Below, piece by piece: positions 8,150 through 18,245 of a DNA stretch of 64,000 nt. Position 1 is the stretch's first letter; each line of letters starts with the position of its first letter. The DNA comes from Anaerospora hongkongensis. GTDB taxonomy: Bacteria; Bacillota; Negativicutes; Sporomusales; DSM-15969. The translations under genes were made by a program, and so were the position numbers. The stretch lies in contig NZ_SLUI01000008.1 in NCBI RefSeq assembly GCF_004339805.1, positions 124,001-188,000 of the forward strand, given 5' to 3'. The notes beneath the pieces are model-generated. The model saw only the letters and a list, made by a program, of their open reading frames with translations, was not told the origin of the DNA and ran no database searches.

Positions 8150-8563
8150 TTATTTACGCTCGGATAATTCGAGCAGGATGCCGCCGGTAGCCTTCGGATG
8201 AACGAAAGCAATGCTGGCTCCGCCTGCACCATAGCGAGGTTTTTCATCAATGAGACGTACGCCTTTTTCTTTCAGGTCAGCAAGAGCAGCTTCGATGTTG
8301 TCAACGCGCAATGCTACGTGCTGGATTCCTTCGCCGTTTTTCTCAATGAATTTAGCGATAGGGCCGTCCGGAGAAGTAGATTCCAGCAATTCTAATTCGC
8401 TGTCACCGCAAGGGAAAAAGCTTACTTTTACCTTTTGTTGATCTACTACTTCATCTTCAGGAAGGTGAGTCAGTCCCAGCTGTTCTACATAGAACTTTTT
8501 AGCTTGAGCCAGATCCTTAACTGCAATACCAATGTGATCGACTTTTAAAACTTTAAATGACAT
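8150..8563 (-). CDS. mce: Methylmalonyl-CoA epimerase
   Basis: A 137-residue vicinal-oxygen-chelate protein that interconverts (R)- and (S)-methylmalonyl-CoA, linking the mutase to the decarboxylase. It has two glyoxalase-like beta-alpha-beta-beta-beta units: [11 protein letters not shown] at the start (metal ligand His10) and [12 protein letters not shown] in the middle, with the last Glu ligand in GGILLELSE. The length matches the family. It sits 27 bp after meaB, within the operon. Confidence 0.93.
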   Translation of the reverse strand: MSFKVLKVDHIGIAVKDLAQAKKFYVEQLGLTHLPEDEVVDQQKVKVSFFPCGDSELELLESTSPDGPIAKFIEKNGEGIQHVALRVDNIEAALADLKEKGVRLIDEKPRYGAGGASIAFVHPKATGGILLELSERK

Positions 8564-8590
8564 GTAAATACCTCCTTAAAATAGCTTTAT

Positions 8591-9529
8591 TTATCGTAAA
8601 ACAGTAGCTAAAATACTGTTTACAACACTATAAGGGTCCTTATCGCGATTATGTACACTTTCCACAAGGCGGTCAAACTCACCAGTTGCCGTGACTTTCT
8701 TCATGACATAACGACCAATCTGTTCATCAACCATAGCAATAAGTTCATTTTTAGTACGTTGTGTACGACGGGTAGCGAGTTCTCCCGAATCCTTAAGGTA
8801 CGCGATATGGTCTTCGATTGTCTGCGTCAATTCAGTAATGCCTTCATTCTGACTGGCAATTGTCCGTTTAATCGGCGGACGCCAGTCGACCTGTACAGGA
8901 TTCAAATCCAGCATCATTGAAATTTCAATATTTAATTTGTCGGCACCGTCTCGATCGGCTTTATTAATCGCAAATACATCACCGATTTCCAGTATACCGG
9001 CTTTAATAGCCTGGATATCATCGCCTAAGCCAGGAACAAGCACTACAATGGTAGTATCTGCCGCTTTAATGATATCGACTTCCGACTGGCCTACACCAAC
9101 AGTTTCAATAAAAATGATGTCCTTACCGGATGCATCTAATATTTTTACGGCTTCCGCGGTTTTACGCGACAAACCGCCTAAACTTCCCCGTGTTCCCATA
9201 CTGCGAATGAAAACCCCTTCATCGAGGGTGAGATCATTCATCCGAATCCGGTCTCCCAGTATGGCACCACCCGAAAATGGGCTGGTAGGATCAACAGCAA
9301 TAATACCGACAGTTTTACCCTGACGACGGTATTCCTTTGCCAGCTTATCAGTCAAGGTACTTTTTCCCGCTCCAGGCGGCCCGGTAATTCCAATTACATG
9401 AGCTCTACCGGTATGGGGGTATAGCTCTTGCATAATAGCAACAGCATTGTCATATTCATTTTCAACAGCCGTTATTGCCCTGGCTAAAGCCAGACGCGAT
9501 CCGGCAAGTAATTCTTTTGCTATATCCAT
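8591..9529 (-). CDS. meaB: Methylmalonyl-CoA mutase-associated GTPase MeaB
   Basis: A 312-residue G3E-family GTPase that protects and gates cofactor loading of methylmalonyl-CoA mutase. The Walker A motif GPPGAGKST is at residues 50-58, the switch region has DPTSPFSGGAILGDRIRM and ETVGVGQSE, and the guanine motif NKAD is present. The length is typical of MeaB/ArgK. It follows the mutase small subunit after a 77-bp gap that contains a strong hairpin. Confidence 0.93.
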   Translation of the reverse strand: MDIAKELLAGSRLALARAITAVENEYDNAVAIMQELYPHTGRAHVIGITGPPGAGKSTLTDKLAKEYRRQGKTVGIIAVDPTSPFSGGAILGDRIRMNDLTLDEGVFIRSMGTRGSLGGLSRKTAEAVKILDASGKDIIFIETVGVGQSEVDIIKAADTTIVVLVPGLGDDIQAIKAGILEIGDVFAINKADRDGADKLNIEISMMLDLNPVQVDWRPPIKRTIASQNEGITELTQTIEDHIAYLKDSGELATRRTQRTKNELIAMVDEQIGRYVMKKVTATGEFDRLVESVHNRDKDPYSVVNSILATVLR

Positions 9530-9548
9530 TAGGTTTTCACCACCTCAT

Positions 9549-9590
9549 GGCTTTGCGCTGCTCCTTGCAATAAGGAGCAGCGCCATAGCC
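9549..9590 (-). promoter_or_regulatory. Long intra-operon hairpin between mutase small subunit and meaB
   Basis: A perfect 12-bp GC-rich stem (9555-9566 with 9572-9583, 5-nt loop) is extended by GGCT/AGCC pairs after an internal loop. No T-run follows on the minus strand. It may set mRNA decay or partial termination so that the mutase is made in excess over MeaB and the epimerase (inference). Confidence 0.5.
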
Positions 9591-9606
9591 GAATTGGGAT
9601 AGTATC

Positions 9607-9999
9607 CTATTTTACGTTAGCTTTGATGAATTCAATAATGTTGCTGGTAGGAGTGCCAGGGGTAAATACTTCGGAAACACCGCTTTCCTTCAGGAAAGGA
9701 ATGTCAGCATCAGGAATAACTCCGCCGCCAACTACCAGTACATCGTTCATGCCTTTTTCGTTCAGCATAGTAACGATTTTCGGGAAAAGTGTGTTGTGTG
9801 CACCGGACAGAAGGCTCAGTGCCACTACATTAACGTCTTCCGAAAGGGCTGCTTCAATAATTTGTTCAGGAGTTTGACGAAGGCCGGTGTAAATTACTTC
9901 GAAGCCGGCATCACGAAGGGCACGGGCTACAACTTTAGCGCCGCGATCATGTCCGTCAAGACCTGGTTTTGCTACAAGTACTCTAATACGTTTTTCCAT
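9607..9999 (-). CDS. Methylmalonyl-CoA mutase, B12-binding small subunit
   Basis: A 130-residue cobalamin-binding domain. The motif D15-x-H17-x-x-G20 (LDGHDRG) gives the lower-axial histidine, with downstream SLLSGAH and GGGVIPDAD blocks. In many bacteria this domain is the C-terminus of one large mutase chain; here it is a separate gene 21 bp after the catalytic chain, as in the split archaeal-type mutases. Together they rearrange succinyl-CoA to (R)-methylmalonyl-CoA. Confidence 0.93.
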   Translation of the reverse strand: MEKRIRVLVAKPGLDGHDRGAKVVARALRDAGFEVIYTGLRQTPEQIIEAALSEDVNVVALSLLSGAHNTLFPKIVTMLNEKGMNDVLVVGGGVIPDADIPFLKESGVSEVFTPGTPTSNIIEFIKANVK

Positions 10000-10020
10000 T
10001 GTTGTCCCTCCTTCTCTCGC

Positions 10021-11667
10021 TTACAGCGTTGCAGGCGCTTGGTATTCACCGAACACCTTACGCATTACGCCACAAATTTCACCAAGGGTTGCATAGGTTT
10101 TAACCGCATCAAGAATGAGCGGCATGAGGTTAGCATGCTCATCCTTGCAGGCAGCTTCCAGAGCAGCCAGGCTTTTTTCAACAGCGGCATTGTCGCGACG
10201 AGCGCGGAGGTCAACAAGCTTTTTCCGTTGGAACTCGCCAACAGAAGCGTCTACGCGGAGCAGACCTTCCACTGGTTTTTCCTGGATTTGGAACTGATTG
10301 ACACCAACGATGATCCGTTGTTTGGTTTCAACATCCATCTGCCATTTGTAAGCACTTTCTTGGATTTCTTTTTGAATGTAGCCTTGTTCAATGGCCACAA
10401 CAGCGCCGCCGATTTCATCAATTTTCTTGATGTATTCCCAGGCTTCTGCTTCAATTTGATCAGTAAGAGCTTCAATGTAATACGATCCGCCCAGTGGATC
10501 AACAACATCAGCTAAACCGCTTTCATAAGCAACAATTTGTTGTGTTCTGAGAGCAACGCGTACTGAGTCTTCAGTAGGCAGAGCCAATGCTTCGTCTTTC
10601 GAGTTAGTGTGCAGCGATTGAGTACCGCCAAGAACAGCTGCTGCTGTTTGCAAAGCAACACGAACAATGTTGTTTTCAGGTTGTTGAGCAGTTAACATGG
10701 AGCCAGCGGTTTGGGTATGTACGCGCAGCATCCAGGATTTTGGTTTTTGTGCTTTGAAACGCTCGCGCATAACTTTAGCCCATACGCGGCGGGAAGCACG
10801 GAATTTCGCAACTTCTTCCAGCACGTTGTTATGTGCATTCCAGAAGAAGGAAAGACGTCCGGCAAAATCATCAACGTCCATGCCGGCTTTGATGGCAGCT
10901 TCAACATAAGCAATACCGTCAGCAATCGTGAAAGCGATTTCCTGCGATGCAGTGGAACCAGCTTCACGAATGTGGTAACCGGAAATGGAGATTGTATTCC
11001 AGTTCGGAACATTTTTCGAGCAATATTCAAAAATGTTAGTGATAAGACGCATGGAAGGTTTCGGAGGGAAAATATAAGTGCCGCGGGCAGCATATTCCTT
11101 CAAAACGTCATTTTGAATAGTACCGTTTAATTTGTCAGGAGTTACACCTTGTTTTTCAGCAACTGCAATATACATTGCCAAAAGAACAGATGCAGGTGCA
11201 TTGATTGTCATAGAAGTGGAAACTTTGCCAAGATCAATTTGATCAAAGAGAATTTCCATGTCAGCCAGCGAGTCGATGGCAACACCAACTTTACCAACTT
11301 CACCTTCAGACATTGCATGATCGGAGTCATAACCGATCTGGGTAGGAAGGTCAAACGCGCAAGACAAACCGGTAGCACCCGATTCAATCAGATAGCGATA
11401 GCGTTTGTTGGATTCCTCAGCAGTCGAGAAACCAGCATACATACGCATGGTCCAGAAACGGCCGCGATACATAGTAGGCTGTACACCGCGGGTGAATGGG
11501 AAATCACCAGGCATGCCCAGATCGCGCTCATAATCAAAACCCTCGATATCAAGCGGGGTATACAGTCTGTTGTGAGCGAGGTTTTTACGCTCAGGGTTTT
11601 TGGCAAGCGATTTTTCCACTTTTTCAGTGTAAGCTGCCACTTTAGCTTTTAGGGATTCGTTAGCCAT
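10021..11667 (-). CDS. Methylmalonyl-CoA mutase, catalytic large subunit
   Basis: This 548-residue TIM-barrel chain binds the acyl-CoA and runs the radical rearrangement. Visible marks are [36 protein letters not shown] at the N-terminus, summarised by the substrate-binding block [10 protein letters not shown], then [13 protein letters not shown] and [16 protein letters not shown] sequence (here [13 protein letters not shown]), and [13 protein letters not shown]. It lacks the B12 domain, which is the next gene. It follows the CoA-transferase by 22 bp. Confidence 0.94.
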   Translation of the reverse strand: MANESLKAKVAAYTEKVEKSLAKNPERKNLAHNRLYTPLDIEGFDYERDLGMPGDFPFTRGVQPTMYRGRFWTMRMYAGFSTAEESNKRYRYLIESGATGLSCAFDLPTQIGYDSDHAMSEGEVGKVGVAIDSLADMEILFDQIDLGKVSTSMTINAPASVLLAMYIAVAEKQGVTPDKLNGTIQNDVLKEYAARGTYIFPPKPSMRLITNIFEYCSKNVPNWNTISISGYHIREAGSTASQEIAFTIADGIAYVEAAIKAGMDVDDFAGRLSFFWNAHNNVLEEVAKFRASRRVWAKVMRERFKAQKPKSWMLRVHTQTAGSMLTAQQPENNIVRVALQTAAAVLGGTQSLHTNSKDEALALPTEDSVRVALRTQQIVAYESGLADVVDPLGGSYYIEALTDQIEAEAWEYIKKIDEIGGAVVAIEQGYIQKEIQESAYKWQMDVETKQRIIVGVNQFQIQEKPVEGLLRVDASVGEFQRKKLVDLRARRDNAAVEKSLAALEAACKDEHANLMPLILDAVKTYATLGEICGVMRKVFGEYQAPATL

Positions 11668-11689
11668 GTTTGTAGTGTCCTCCTTTACG

Positions 11690-13195
11690 TTACTTTTTCA
11701 TTGTTCCGGTTTGAACAAACCGGGTATGCCAAGAAAGGGCTTCTTCCAACAGATGCGGCGTATGCGCAAAGTTGGTAGCTTTTTCAGCTCTTTCTAGGTA
11801 ATCAAGAAGCATAGGCTGGTAGTCCGGATGCGCACATTTGTTAATAATCACACGGGCGCGTTCTTTAGGACTCAGGCCGCGAACGTCAGCTAAGCCGCGT
11901 TCGGTAACAAAAATATGGGTGTCATGTTCTGTATGATCAAAGTGGGATACCATCGGTACAACAGAGGAGATTGCTCCACCTTTTGCTACCGAGTTAGTGC
12001 AGAAAACGGTCAGGTAAGCATTCCGGGCATAGTCGCCGGAGCCGCCGATACCGTTCATCATTTTGGTACCCATGATATGAGTGGAGTTAACATGTCCATA
12101 GATATCCAGTTCAATAGCCGTATTCATTGCAATAACACCTAAACGGCGGGCAATTTCCGGGCTATTGGAAATTTCCTGTGGACGAAGAATGATTTTTTTG
12201 CGGTATTCCGCTATATTGGCATAAAGCCGTTTTAAACCATCAGGAGAAGGAGTAATCGAAGTACCTGATGCAAAGGTCAGCTTGCCGGCATCAATCAGGT
12301 CAAACATACCATCCTGAATAACTTCGGTAAATACGCTGAGATTTTCAAAAGGCGAATCAACCAGACCGGAAACAACAGCATTTGCAACCGAACCTACACC
12401 GGATTGAAGCGGCAAGAGATTCTGAGGCAGACGGCCTTGTTTAATTTCATGCTGGAAGAATTCAATTAAGTGACCGCTCATCGCCTTGGCATCGTCATCG
12501 ATAGCAGCCAGCGGGCGCACTGCGTCCGGCAGATCGCAAGGTACAATGTATGTAATCTTGTCGAAACCGCATGGAATATACGGTGTGCCGATACGATCAT
12601 CAGATTTTACCAGCGGTATAGGCTGACGATGGGGTGGATCAAGCGGAATGTAAACATCATGCATGCCTTCTAATTCAAGCGGCTGGCTTGTGTTAACTTC
12701 AACGATAACAATATCAGCGCTTTGCACGAAGGAAGCAGAGTTGCCTAACGAAGTGGTCGGAACGATATGTCCCTCTTCAGTAATAGCGCAAGCTTCTACA
12801 ATAGCAACGTCTACTTTGCCACCAAGAAATCCGTAACGGGATTGCTGGGCAACGTGGCTCAGATGCATATCAACATACTGAATTTTGCCGCTATTAATTT
12901 GTTTGCGAATTTCATCATTCGTCTGGTATGGGAGACGTTTTTCAATGCCATTAGCCTGAGCCAAGGCACCGTCCAGTTCTTTACCTACTGATGCGCCTGT
13001 CCATAAGTTAACTTTAAAGTTCTCTTTTTTAATACGTTCAGCTAAGGCAAGGGGAACTGCTTTTGGATAGCCTGCGGGAGTAAAGCCGCTGGTACCTATG
13101 TTCATGCCTGGCTTAATAATGGCCGCAGCTTCTTCTGCACTAACAATTTTTGCGTGCAGAGCTTTGTTGCGTACTCGATCGCGAATATCGATCAT
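11690..13195 (-). CDS. Acetyl-CoA hydrolase/transferase family; probable propionyl-CoA:succinate CoA-transferase
   Basis: This 501-residue family I CoA-transferase most likely moves CoA from propionyl-CoA to succinate (or between acetate and succinate), closing the propionate cycle. The block [13 protein letters not shown] (about 293-305) holds the expected catalytic glutamate, and [12 protein letters not shown] and [14 protein letters not shown] are family marks. The length fits the Ach1/CatA group. It is the first gene of the succinate-propionate block, with an AGGAGAGAG-type ribosome site. The long upstream region carries two terminator-like modules, so attenuation of the whole block is possible. 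The exact substrate pair is inferred. Confidence 0.85.
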   Translation of the reverse strand: MIDIRDRVRNKALHAKIVSAEEAAAIIKPGMNIGTSGFTPAGYPKAVPLALAERIKKENFKVNLWTGASVGKELDGALAQANGIEKRLPYQTNDEIRKQINSGKIQYVDMHLSHVAQQSRYGFLGGKVDVAIVEACAITEEGHIVPTTSLGNSASFVQSADIVIVEVNTSQPLELEGMHDVYIPLDPPHRQPIPLVKSDDRIGTPYIPCGFDKITYIVPCDLPDAVRPLAAIDDDAKAMSGHLIEFFQHEIKQGRLPQNLLPLQSGVGSVANAVVSGLVDSPFENLSVFTEVIQDGMFDLIDAGKLTFASGTSITPSPDGLKRLYANIAEYRKKIILRPQEISNSPEIARRLGVIAMNTAIELDIYGHVNSTHIMGTKMMNGIGGSGDYARNAYLTVFCTNSVAKGGAISSVVPMVSHFDHTEHDTHIFVTERGLADVRGLSPKERARVIINKCAHPDYQPMLLDYLERAEKATNFAHTPHLLEEALSWHTRFVQTGTMKK

Positions 13196-13399
13196 CGCAC
13201 TCTCTCCTCCTGTAATTAAGAATTATATAATTCCATGCCACCAGAGCAAAGCTCTGTTGCAGCATTTCCAAAGAAAAGATTTGGACTGCCTCGTATATAT
13301 TATCTTGCTCAAAGAGAATTTCATGCAATCCTTTAAAGAATTTGTAATTGCGAAAAACTTCCCGGCGAAATCAGACTTTTTAAGGAAAGAGTGCCAAGA

Positions 13400-13473
13400 A
13401 AATAAAAAACACCCAAAGTCAATTTGTGTATGTGAAAATATACACAAAGCAAACTTGGATGTGCCTACTTGTT
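13400..13473 (-). terminator. Leader module A: terminator with conserved entry block, upstream of the CoA-transferase
   Basis: On the minus strand an outer stem (right arm 13453-13463, left arm 13409-13419, with small bulges) encloses an inner perfect 8-bp stem (13441-13448 with 13423-13430) and is followed by GTTTTTTATTTT. It ends about 205 bp before the CoA-transferase start. The 5' side begins with AAGTAGGCACATCCAAG, which resembles the matching part of module B. Read together they look like attenuation in a long leader. No known riboswitch class was recognised. Confidence 0.55.
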
Positions 13474-13710
13474 ACTCTGCACCGTTTGAGCGCCGAGCCA
13501 TAAGCAATCGTGTTTGTGTAAGCACTTCCAATTTGGCAGCCATTGCCACAACCGTCCATGCAAGCAACTTTTCAAATAATTCATTGCTTTCCGAGATATC
13601 TATATTCTCTATGACTGTATATATTCCTTCTATATGTTGACAATTTCTTAAAAAATTTTCATATTTTTTATATTAATGGAATAAATTTAAAAACATACTT
13701 GTCGAACAAA

Positions 13711-13800
13711 CCAAAAGCATCCAAGGCTCTGCTGTTTTTTGTCAACAGAATTGGATGCCTACCTTATTATCTACTTGTGCAAACAGTTACATAAGTCGAC
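13711..13800 (-). terminator. Leader module B / possible rex terminator
   Basis: Stem GGCATCCAA (13751-13759) with TTGGATGC-type arm 13717-13724 contains an inner CTGTT/AACAG hairpin and is followed by TTTTGGTTTG. The 5' flank AAGGTAGGCATCCAA and the TTGCACAAGTAG stretch resemble the flank of module A. It lies about 120 bp past rex, so it may simply terminate rex, or be the first of two tandem leader modules. The whole 682-bp gap 13196-13877 has no supported gene. Confidence 0.4.
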
Positions 13801-13877
13801 ATAATGCGGAGCTTATTTTCTTTATATTTGTCATATTCTATATTATTTTAGTAATTCCTGCTTGTTTTTAATTTTTT

Positions 13878-14516
13878 TTAATCGCTTAACTGACGAGATA
13901 AAAAGTACGACAAACTGCTTAATCCTACCGATAAGTCCTCGCTAATAATCCGTACATGGCCAGGTACATTTATTCTAAGCGGCGCAAAATTCCAAATTCC
14001 TTTTACACCTGCTTCCACCAAGCGGTCAGCAACCTTTTGTGCCTGCTCAGCCGGAACGGTAATGACACCAATATGAATCTGACGCTGCTGCAGCACTTCT
14101 TCCAGCGAGTTCACATGCTGAACTTCTACGCCGTTAATCGTAAGTCCTACTTTACTAAGATCGACATCAAATATTGCCGCCAGGTTAAAGCCAAGGGACG
14201 AGAAATTTTTATAATTGGCTAACGCCCAGCCAAGATGTCCGATGCCTATAATCGCAATATTCCAGTTGCGGTGCAAACCAAGAATTTCTCCGATATTGCG
14301 AATTAATTCCCGAACAAAATAGCCTACACCTTTTTTGCCAAACTCGCCAAAAGAAGCCAGGTCTTTGCGGATTTGCTCAGGTGTAACGCCAATGCGGCGG
14401 CCTAATTCTTCCGAGGATATAATTTCAATACCTTCTTCTTGAATATGGCGCAGCGTGCGAAAGTATAACGGTAAGCGGTCAATAGTAGCTTTGGAAATAA
14501 CAATGTGGCTTTTCAA
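13878..14516 (-). CDS. rex: Redox-sensing transcriptional repressor Rex
   Basis: A 212-residue repressor that leaves DNA when NADH/NAD+ is high. It has an N-terminal winged helix (about 1-75, with SSEELGRRIGVTPEQIRKDL) and a Rossmann domain with NIAIIGIGHLGWAL (about 88-101), plus the C-terminal swapped helix ending FLSRQ. The start is TTG behind AAAGGAGTGTACTGC. It stands between its likely targets: a Rex-like site is at the hydrogenase operon promoter (23002-23019) and another before lldP. It is separated from hydA by a terminator. Confidence 0.93.
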   Translation of the reverse strand: MKSHIVISKATIDRLPLYFRTLRHIQEEGIEIISSEELGRRIGVTPEQIRKDLASFGEFGKKGVGYFVRELIRNIGEILGLHRNWNIAIIGIGHLGWALANYKNFSSLGFNLAAIFDVDLSKVGLTINGVEVQHVNSLEEVLQQRQIHIGVITVPAEQAQKVADRLVEAGVKGIWNFAPLRINVPGHVRIISEDLSVGLSSLSYFLSRQLSD

Positions 14517-14599
14517 AGCAGTACACTCCTTTATTTAGTGGCACGTTCTACACGCCAATATGATCTTTTATTTAACTATGTATCTATTCTCACGTCACA

Positions 14600-14631
14600 G
14601 AAAAAATCCTGCCGCTAAAATGGCGGCAGGC
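14600..14631 (-). terminator. Terminator of the hydrogenase operon
   Basis: Stem CCTGCCGC (14608-14615) pairs with 14623-14630 and is followed on the minus strand by ATTTTTTCTG. It lies 47 bp past the hydA stop codon and separates it from rex. Confidence 0.85.
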
Positions 14632-14677
14632 TAGAATTCCTATTAATTTTTATACTTTTCCGACAACGCTTATATTC

Positions 14678-16402
14678 TTATTGTCTTTTTTGCGGTTGAT
14701 AATGCGTATGAAGGATATGATGCGCCTTTTCACCATTAGGTTTGCCCAACCACGTATCATACAGTTCTTTAATCGCCGGATTATCATGCGATTTGCGGAA
14801 CTCATGACTCTGGTCGCATTCATAAATCAAATCAATGCGCTTTTGCCGTATATCGGCCGAAATAGGTACCGGCTGACCACCGCCGCCAATGCATCCTCCG
14901 GGACAAGCCATAATTTCAATAAAGTGATAATCAGCTTCCCCGCGACGGATTTTATCCAGGACAATCCGTGCATTCGCCAGTGTATGCGCAACCGCTACTT
15001 TAACGACCGTACCATCAAGCGCAACTTCGGCCTCTTTCATCCCGTTCAGGCCGCGCACACCATGAAACTCAATGCACTCCAGCGGTTTTCCGGTTACAAC
15101 CTCTGCTACCGTTCGAAGCGCAGCCTCCATCACCCCGCCGGTTGCACCAAATATGACGCCTGCCCCTGTCGCAATTCCCATTGGGGCATCAAACTCTTCG
15201 CTAGGCAAATTAGCAAAATCCATTCCTGTTTCCCGAATCATTCGGCCAAGCTCGCGGGTTGTTAATACATAATCCACATCCTGACCGCCCTCGGTAGCCA
15301 GTTCTTCCCTGGCAGCTTCCGCCTTTTTAGCCGTACAAGGCATGATGGAAACCGAAACAATATCCTTAGGATCAATGCCTGCCGTTTCGGCATAATATGT
15401 TTTTACCAGTGCACCAAACATCTGCTGAGGCGACTTAGCTGTTGATAAATGGTCAAGCAGATCAGGATAAAACAATTCAATGAAGTTAACCCAGCCGGGG
15501 CTGCAGGATGTGATCATCGGCAGCTTGCCACCATGATTCAGGCGATGAATGAATTCGTGCCCTTCTTCCAGTATGGTAAGATCTGCAGAAAAATCGGTAT
15601 CAAAGACACGATCAAAGCCAAGACGCCGTAAAGCTGCTACCATTTGACCCGTAACAATCCGGCCGTGCCCCATATCAAGCGCTTCTCCCAACGCTACCCG
15701 TACGGAAGGGGCAGTTTGCACAATAACATGCTTGGAAGGATCACTAAGTGCCTGCCATACAGCAGCCGTATCATCTTTTTCCACAATCGCGCCGGTCGGG
15801 CAGACAGCAGCACATTGACCACAGTAGGTGCAGGCCGCTTCATCGAGCCCCTGATTGAATGCCGGAGCCACAGTAGTTGTAAAGCCACGATTGACAAAAC
15901 TGTAAACATGTACACCTTGCCGCTCGCTGCAAGCCCGGATACATCGGCCGCATAAAATGCATTTTTCCTGATCCCGCACCAAGGAAGGATTGGAATCATC
16001 CAGCGGATATTTTTTTCTTTCGCCGTCAAAGCGCACCTTGCGGATGCCTAGATCGCCAGCTATGGACTGCAGTTCACAGTTTAAATTGCGCTGGCATGAT
16101 AAGCAATCCGGCGGATGATTAGCCAATAGCAGCTCAACCACCATTTTCCGGGCTTCCCGTATAGCCGCCGAATTAGTCCGGACAACCATGCCTTCGTTAA
16201 CCGGGTATACACAAGAGGCAACCAGTGTTCGCGCACCTTCCACCTCGACCATACAAACCCGGCAGGCTCCTTCGGGCCGCAGTTCAGGATGATAGCAAAG
16301 GGTTGGAATCTTTACGCCGATTTGGCTTGCTGCTTCCAAAATAGTAGCGGTTTTGGCAACTTGCACTTTTTGTCCGTCTATTGTTATATTCACCTTTTCC
16401 AT
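14678..16402 (-). CDS. hydA: NADH-dependent [FeFe] hydrogenase catalytic subunit (group A, HydA)
   Basis: A 574-residue catalytic subunit of a trimeric, probably electron-bifurcating hydrogenase (H2 from ferredoxin plus NADH). Order: N-terminal 2Fe-2S domain (Cys in TLCYHPELRPEGACRVC, about 35-49), His-Cys3 cluster (HPPDCLSCQRNLNC, about 96-109), two 4Fe-4S clusters (CILCGRCIRAC about 147-157, CTYCGQCAAVC about 190-200), then the H-cluster domain with TSCSPGW (L1), MPCTAKK (L2) and MACPGGCIGGGGQP (L3), all intact. It follows hydB by 25 bp as the last gene of the operon. Confidence 0.94.
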   Translation of the reverse strand: MEKVNITIDGQKVQVAKTATILEAASQIGVKIPTLCYHPELRPEGACRVCMVEVEGARTLVASCVYPVNEGMVVRTNSAAIREARKMVVELLLANHPPDCLSCQRNLNCELQSIAGDLGIRKVRFDGERKKYPLDDSNPSLVRDQEKCILCGRCIRACSERQGVHVYSFVNRGFTTTVAPAFNQGLDEAACTYCGQCAAVCPTGAIVEKDDTAAVWQALSDPSKHVIVQTAPSVRVALGEALDMGHGRIVTGQMVAALRRLGFDRVFDTDFSADLTILEEGHEFIHRLNHGGKLPMITSCSPGWVNFIELFYPDLLDHLSTAKSPQQMFGALVKTYYAETAGIDPKDIVSVSIMPCTAKKAEAAREELATEGGQDVDYVLTTRELGRMIRETGMDFANLPSEEFDAPMGIATGAGVIFGATGGVMEAALRTVAEVVTGKPLECIEFHGVRGLNGMKEAEVALDGTVVKVAVAHTLANARIVLDKIRRGEADYHFIEIMACPGGCIGGGGQPVPISADIRQKRIDLIYECDQSHEFRKSHDNPAIKELYDTWLGKPNGEKAHHILHTHYQPQKRQ

Positions 16403-16427
16403 GATATCACTCTCCTTCTGGCCGGCC

Positions 16428-18218
16428 TCAGCCTTTAATTATTGCTTTAAAGGGACACTTCGTAACACAGGCACCGCATTTAATGCATTTTTCCGGATCA
16501 ATCACATGGCGGCCTTTAATTTCTCCCGATATCGCCTGAACAGGGCAGGCCTTTTTGCACAGACTGCAGCCTTTGCACAGCTCAGTTACGCTGAAGCCGG
16601 AAAGCTTGGTGCAGGCGCCTGCCGGACAGCGCTTATCATGAATGTGAGCCTCATATTCATGACGGAAGTAGCGCAGTGTGCTGAGTACAGGATTCGGTGC
16701 CGTCTGCCCTAGGCCGCAAAGTGCCGTCGTCTTAATATTTTTCGCCATTGCTTCAAGCAGTTCAATATCATCCGGCCGTCCCTCCCCGTCCGTAATGCGG
16801 GTAAGGACTTCCAGCATCCGTTTTGTCCCTTCCCGGCAGGGAGTACACTTACCGCAAGACTCGGACTGGGTAAAGTTCAAGAAAAACTTAGCCACATCAA
16901 CCATACAGGTTGTTTCATCCATAACAACCAGGCCGCCTGATCCCATCATGGCACCTGCTTGAATAAGCGAGTCATAATCAACAGGCAGATCCAGCAGGTC
17001 TTCCGGCAGACATCCGCCTGAAGGGCCGCCAATTTGCACAGCTTTAAATTTTTTGCCTTCGGGAATACCGCCGCCTATATCAAAAATGATTTCCCGCATG
17101 CTGATCCCCATTGGCACTTCTGCCAGACCTGTATTATTAATGCGTCCGGTAAGCGCAAAGACCTTCGTTCCTTTGCTGCGCTCCGTACCGATAGACGCAT
17201 ACCATTCTGCTCCCTCAGTAATAATCTGCGGAACATTACCAAAAGTCTCCACATTATTAATGTTAGTCGGTTTTCCCCATAGGCCCGACACAGCCGGGAA
17301 TGGCGGACGGGGACGCGGCATCCCGCGTTTTCCTTCAATAGATGCCAGCAAGGCAGTTTCCTCGCCGCAGACAAAAGCGCCTGCCCCTTCCTTGATCTTT
17401 AGGCGGAAGCTAAACCCGGAGCCAAAGATATCATCACCTAATAAGCCCATTTGTTCTGCCTGCTTAATAGCAATTCTTAACCGTTTAATCGCCAGCGGAT
17501 ACTCTGCCCGCACATATACATAGCCTTCATCTGCCCCGATTGCATATCCGCAGATCGCCATACCTTCAATGATCCGGTGGGGATCGCCTTCTAATACGCT
17601 GCGGTCCATAAAGGCGCCGGGGTCTCCTTCATCAGCGTTACAGACCACATATTTTTTCTCTCCCGGAGCGTTGCGGGTAAATTCCCATTTGGAGCCGGTA
17701 GGAAAGCCGCCGCCTCCCCGGCCGCGCAAACCGGATTTTTTCAGCTCACTGATTACCTGTTCGGATGTCATTTCACTTAATGCTTTACCTAACGCTTCAT
17801 AACCACCAACGGCAATATAGTCTTCAATGGATTCAGGGTTGATATGCCCGCAGTTAGCAAGCACTTTGCGCATTTGCTTTTTATAGAACGTAATATCATT
17901 ATAATTAGGGATTTTTTCATGAGAAACTGGTTCCTTATAAAGCAGGCGGTCTACGATACGGCCTTTATAAAGATGACTTTCCACCAGTTCGGGCACATCT
18001 GTATCCTGCACACGGCAGTAAAAAACACCTTCAGGATACACAATTACAACAGGCCCCATTTCACAAAAGCCATGACAGCCCGTTTCAATAACCTTTATTT
18101 CCTTTTCCAATCCTCGTTTGGCCAGTTCAGCACTCAGCGCCGCTTCCACTTTTTTCGAGCCAGAAGAAACACAGCCGGTACCGGCACAAATGAGCACATG
18201 CGCTCTACTGTGATCCAT
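16428..18218 (-). CDS. hydB: Hydrogenase NuoF-like subunit (HydB)
   Basis: A 596-residue flavoprotein that binds NAD(H) and FMN and is the proposed bifurcation site. Order: N-terminal thioredoxin-like 2Fe-2S domain (about 1-100), NuoF core with SGLRGRGGGGFPTGSKW (FMN) and GAGAYICGEE-type sequence (here GAGAFVCGEETAL), SLBB domain, the 4Fe-4S motif ESCGKCTPCREG, and a C-terminal 2x4Fe-4S ferredoxin domain (CKGCSLCKKACP, CIKCGACVTKCP). The ATG at 18218 (MDHSRAHV) is chosen because GGAGGGGGAAAA directly precedes it; an upstream in-frame ATG at 18242 lacks a ribosome site. Confidence 0.93.
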   Translation of the reverse strand: MDHSRAHVLICAGTGCVSSGSKKVEAALSAELAKRGLEKEIKVIETGCHGFCEMGPVVIVYPEGVFYCRVQDTDVPELVESHLYKGRIVDRLLYKEPVSHEKIPNYNDITFYKKQMRKVLANCGHINPESIEDYIAVGGYEALGKALSEMTSEQVISELKKSGLRGRGGGGFPTGSKWEFTRNAPGEKKYVVCNADEGDPGAFMDRSVLEGDPHRIIEGMAICGYAIGADEGYVYVRAEYPLAIKRLRIAIKQAEQMGLLGDDIFGSGFSFRLKIKEGAGAFVCGEETALLASIEGKRGMPRPRPPFPAVSGLWGKPTNINNVETFGNVPQIITEGAEWYASIGTERSKGTKVFALTGRINNTGLAEVPMGISMREIIFDIGGGIPEGKKFKAVQIGGPSGGCLPEDLLDLPVDYDSLIQAGAMMGSGGLVVMDETTCMVDVAKFFLNFTQSESCGKCTPCREGTKRMLEVLTRITDGEGRPDDIELLEAMAKNIKTTALCGLGQTAPNPVLSTLRYFRHEYEAHIHDKRCPAGACTKLSGFSVTELCKGCSLCKKACPVQAISGEIKGRHVIDPEKCIKCGACVTKCPFKAIIKG

Positions 18219-18245
18219 TTTTCCCCCTCCAATTGTAAACATAAG

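Noticed and set aside
13098..13640. Plus-strand 180-codon open frame across the CoA-transferase start and the gap
   Set aside because: It overlaps the start of a certain gene, has no ribosome site and no recognisable protein; the region is better explained as leader RNA.
13774..13793. TTGTGCAAACAGTTACATAA as a Rex or Crp/Fnr operator
   Set aside because: Only the first half fits Rex and the second half is poor; it lies inside leader module B, so RNA pairing explains it as well.
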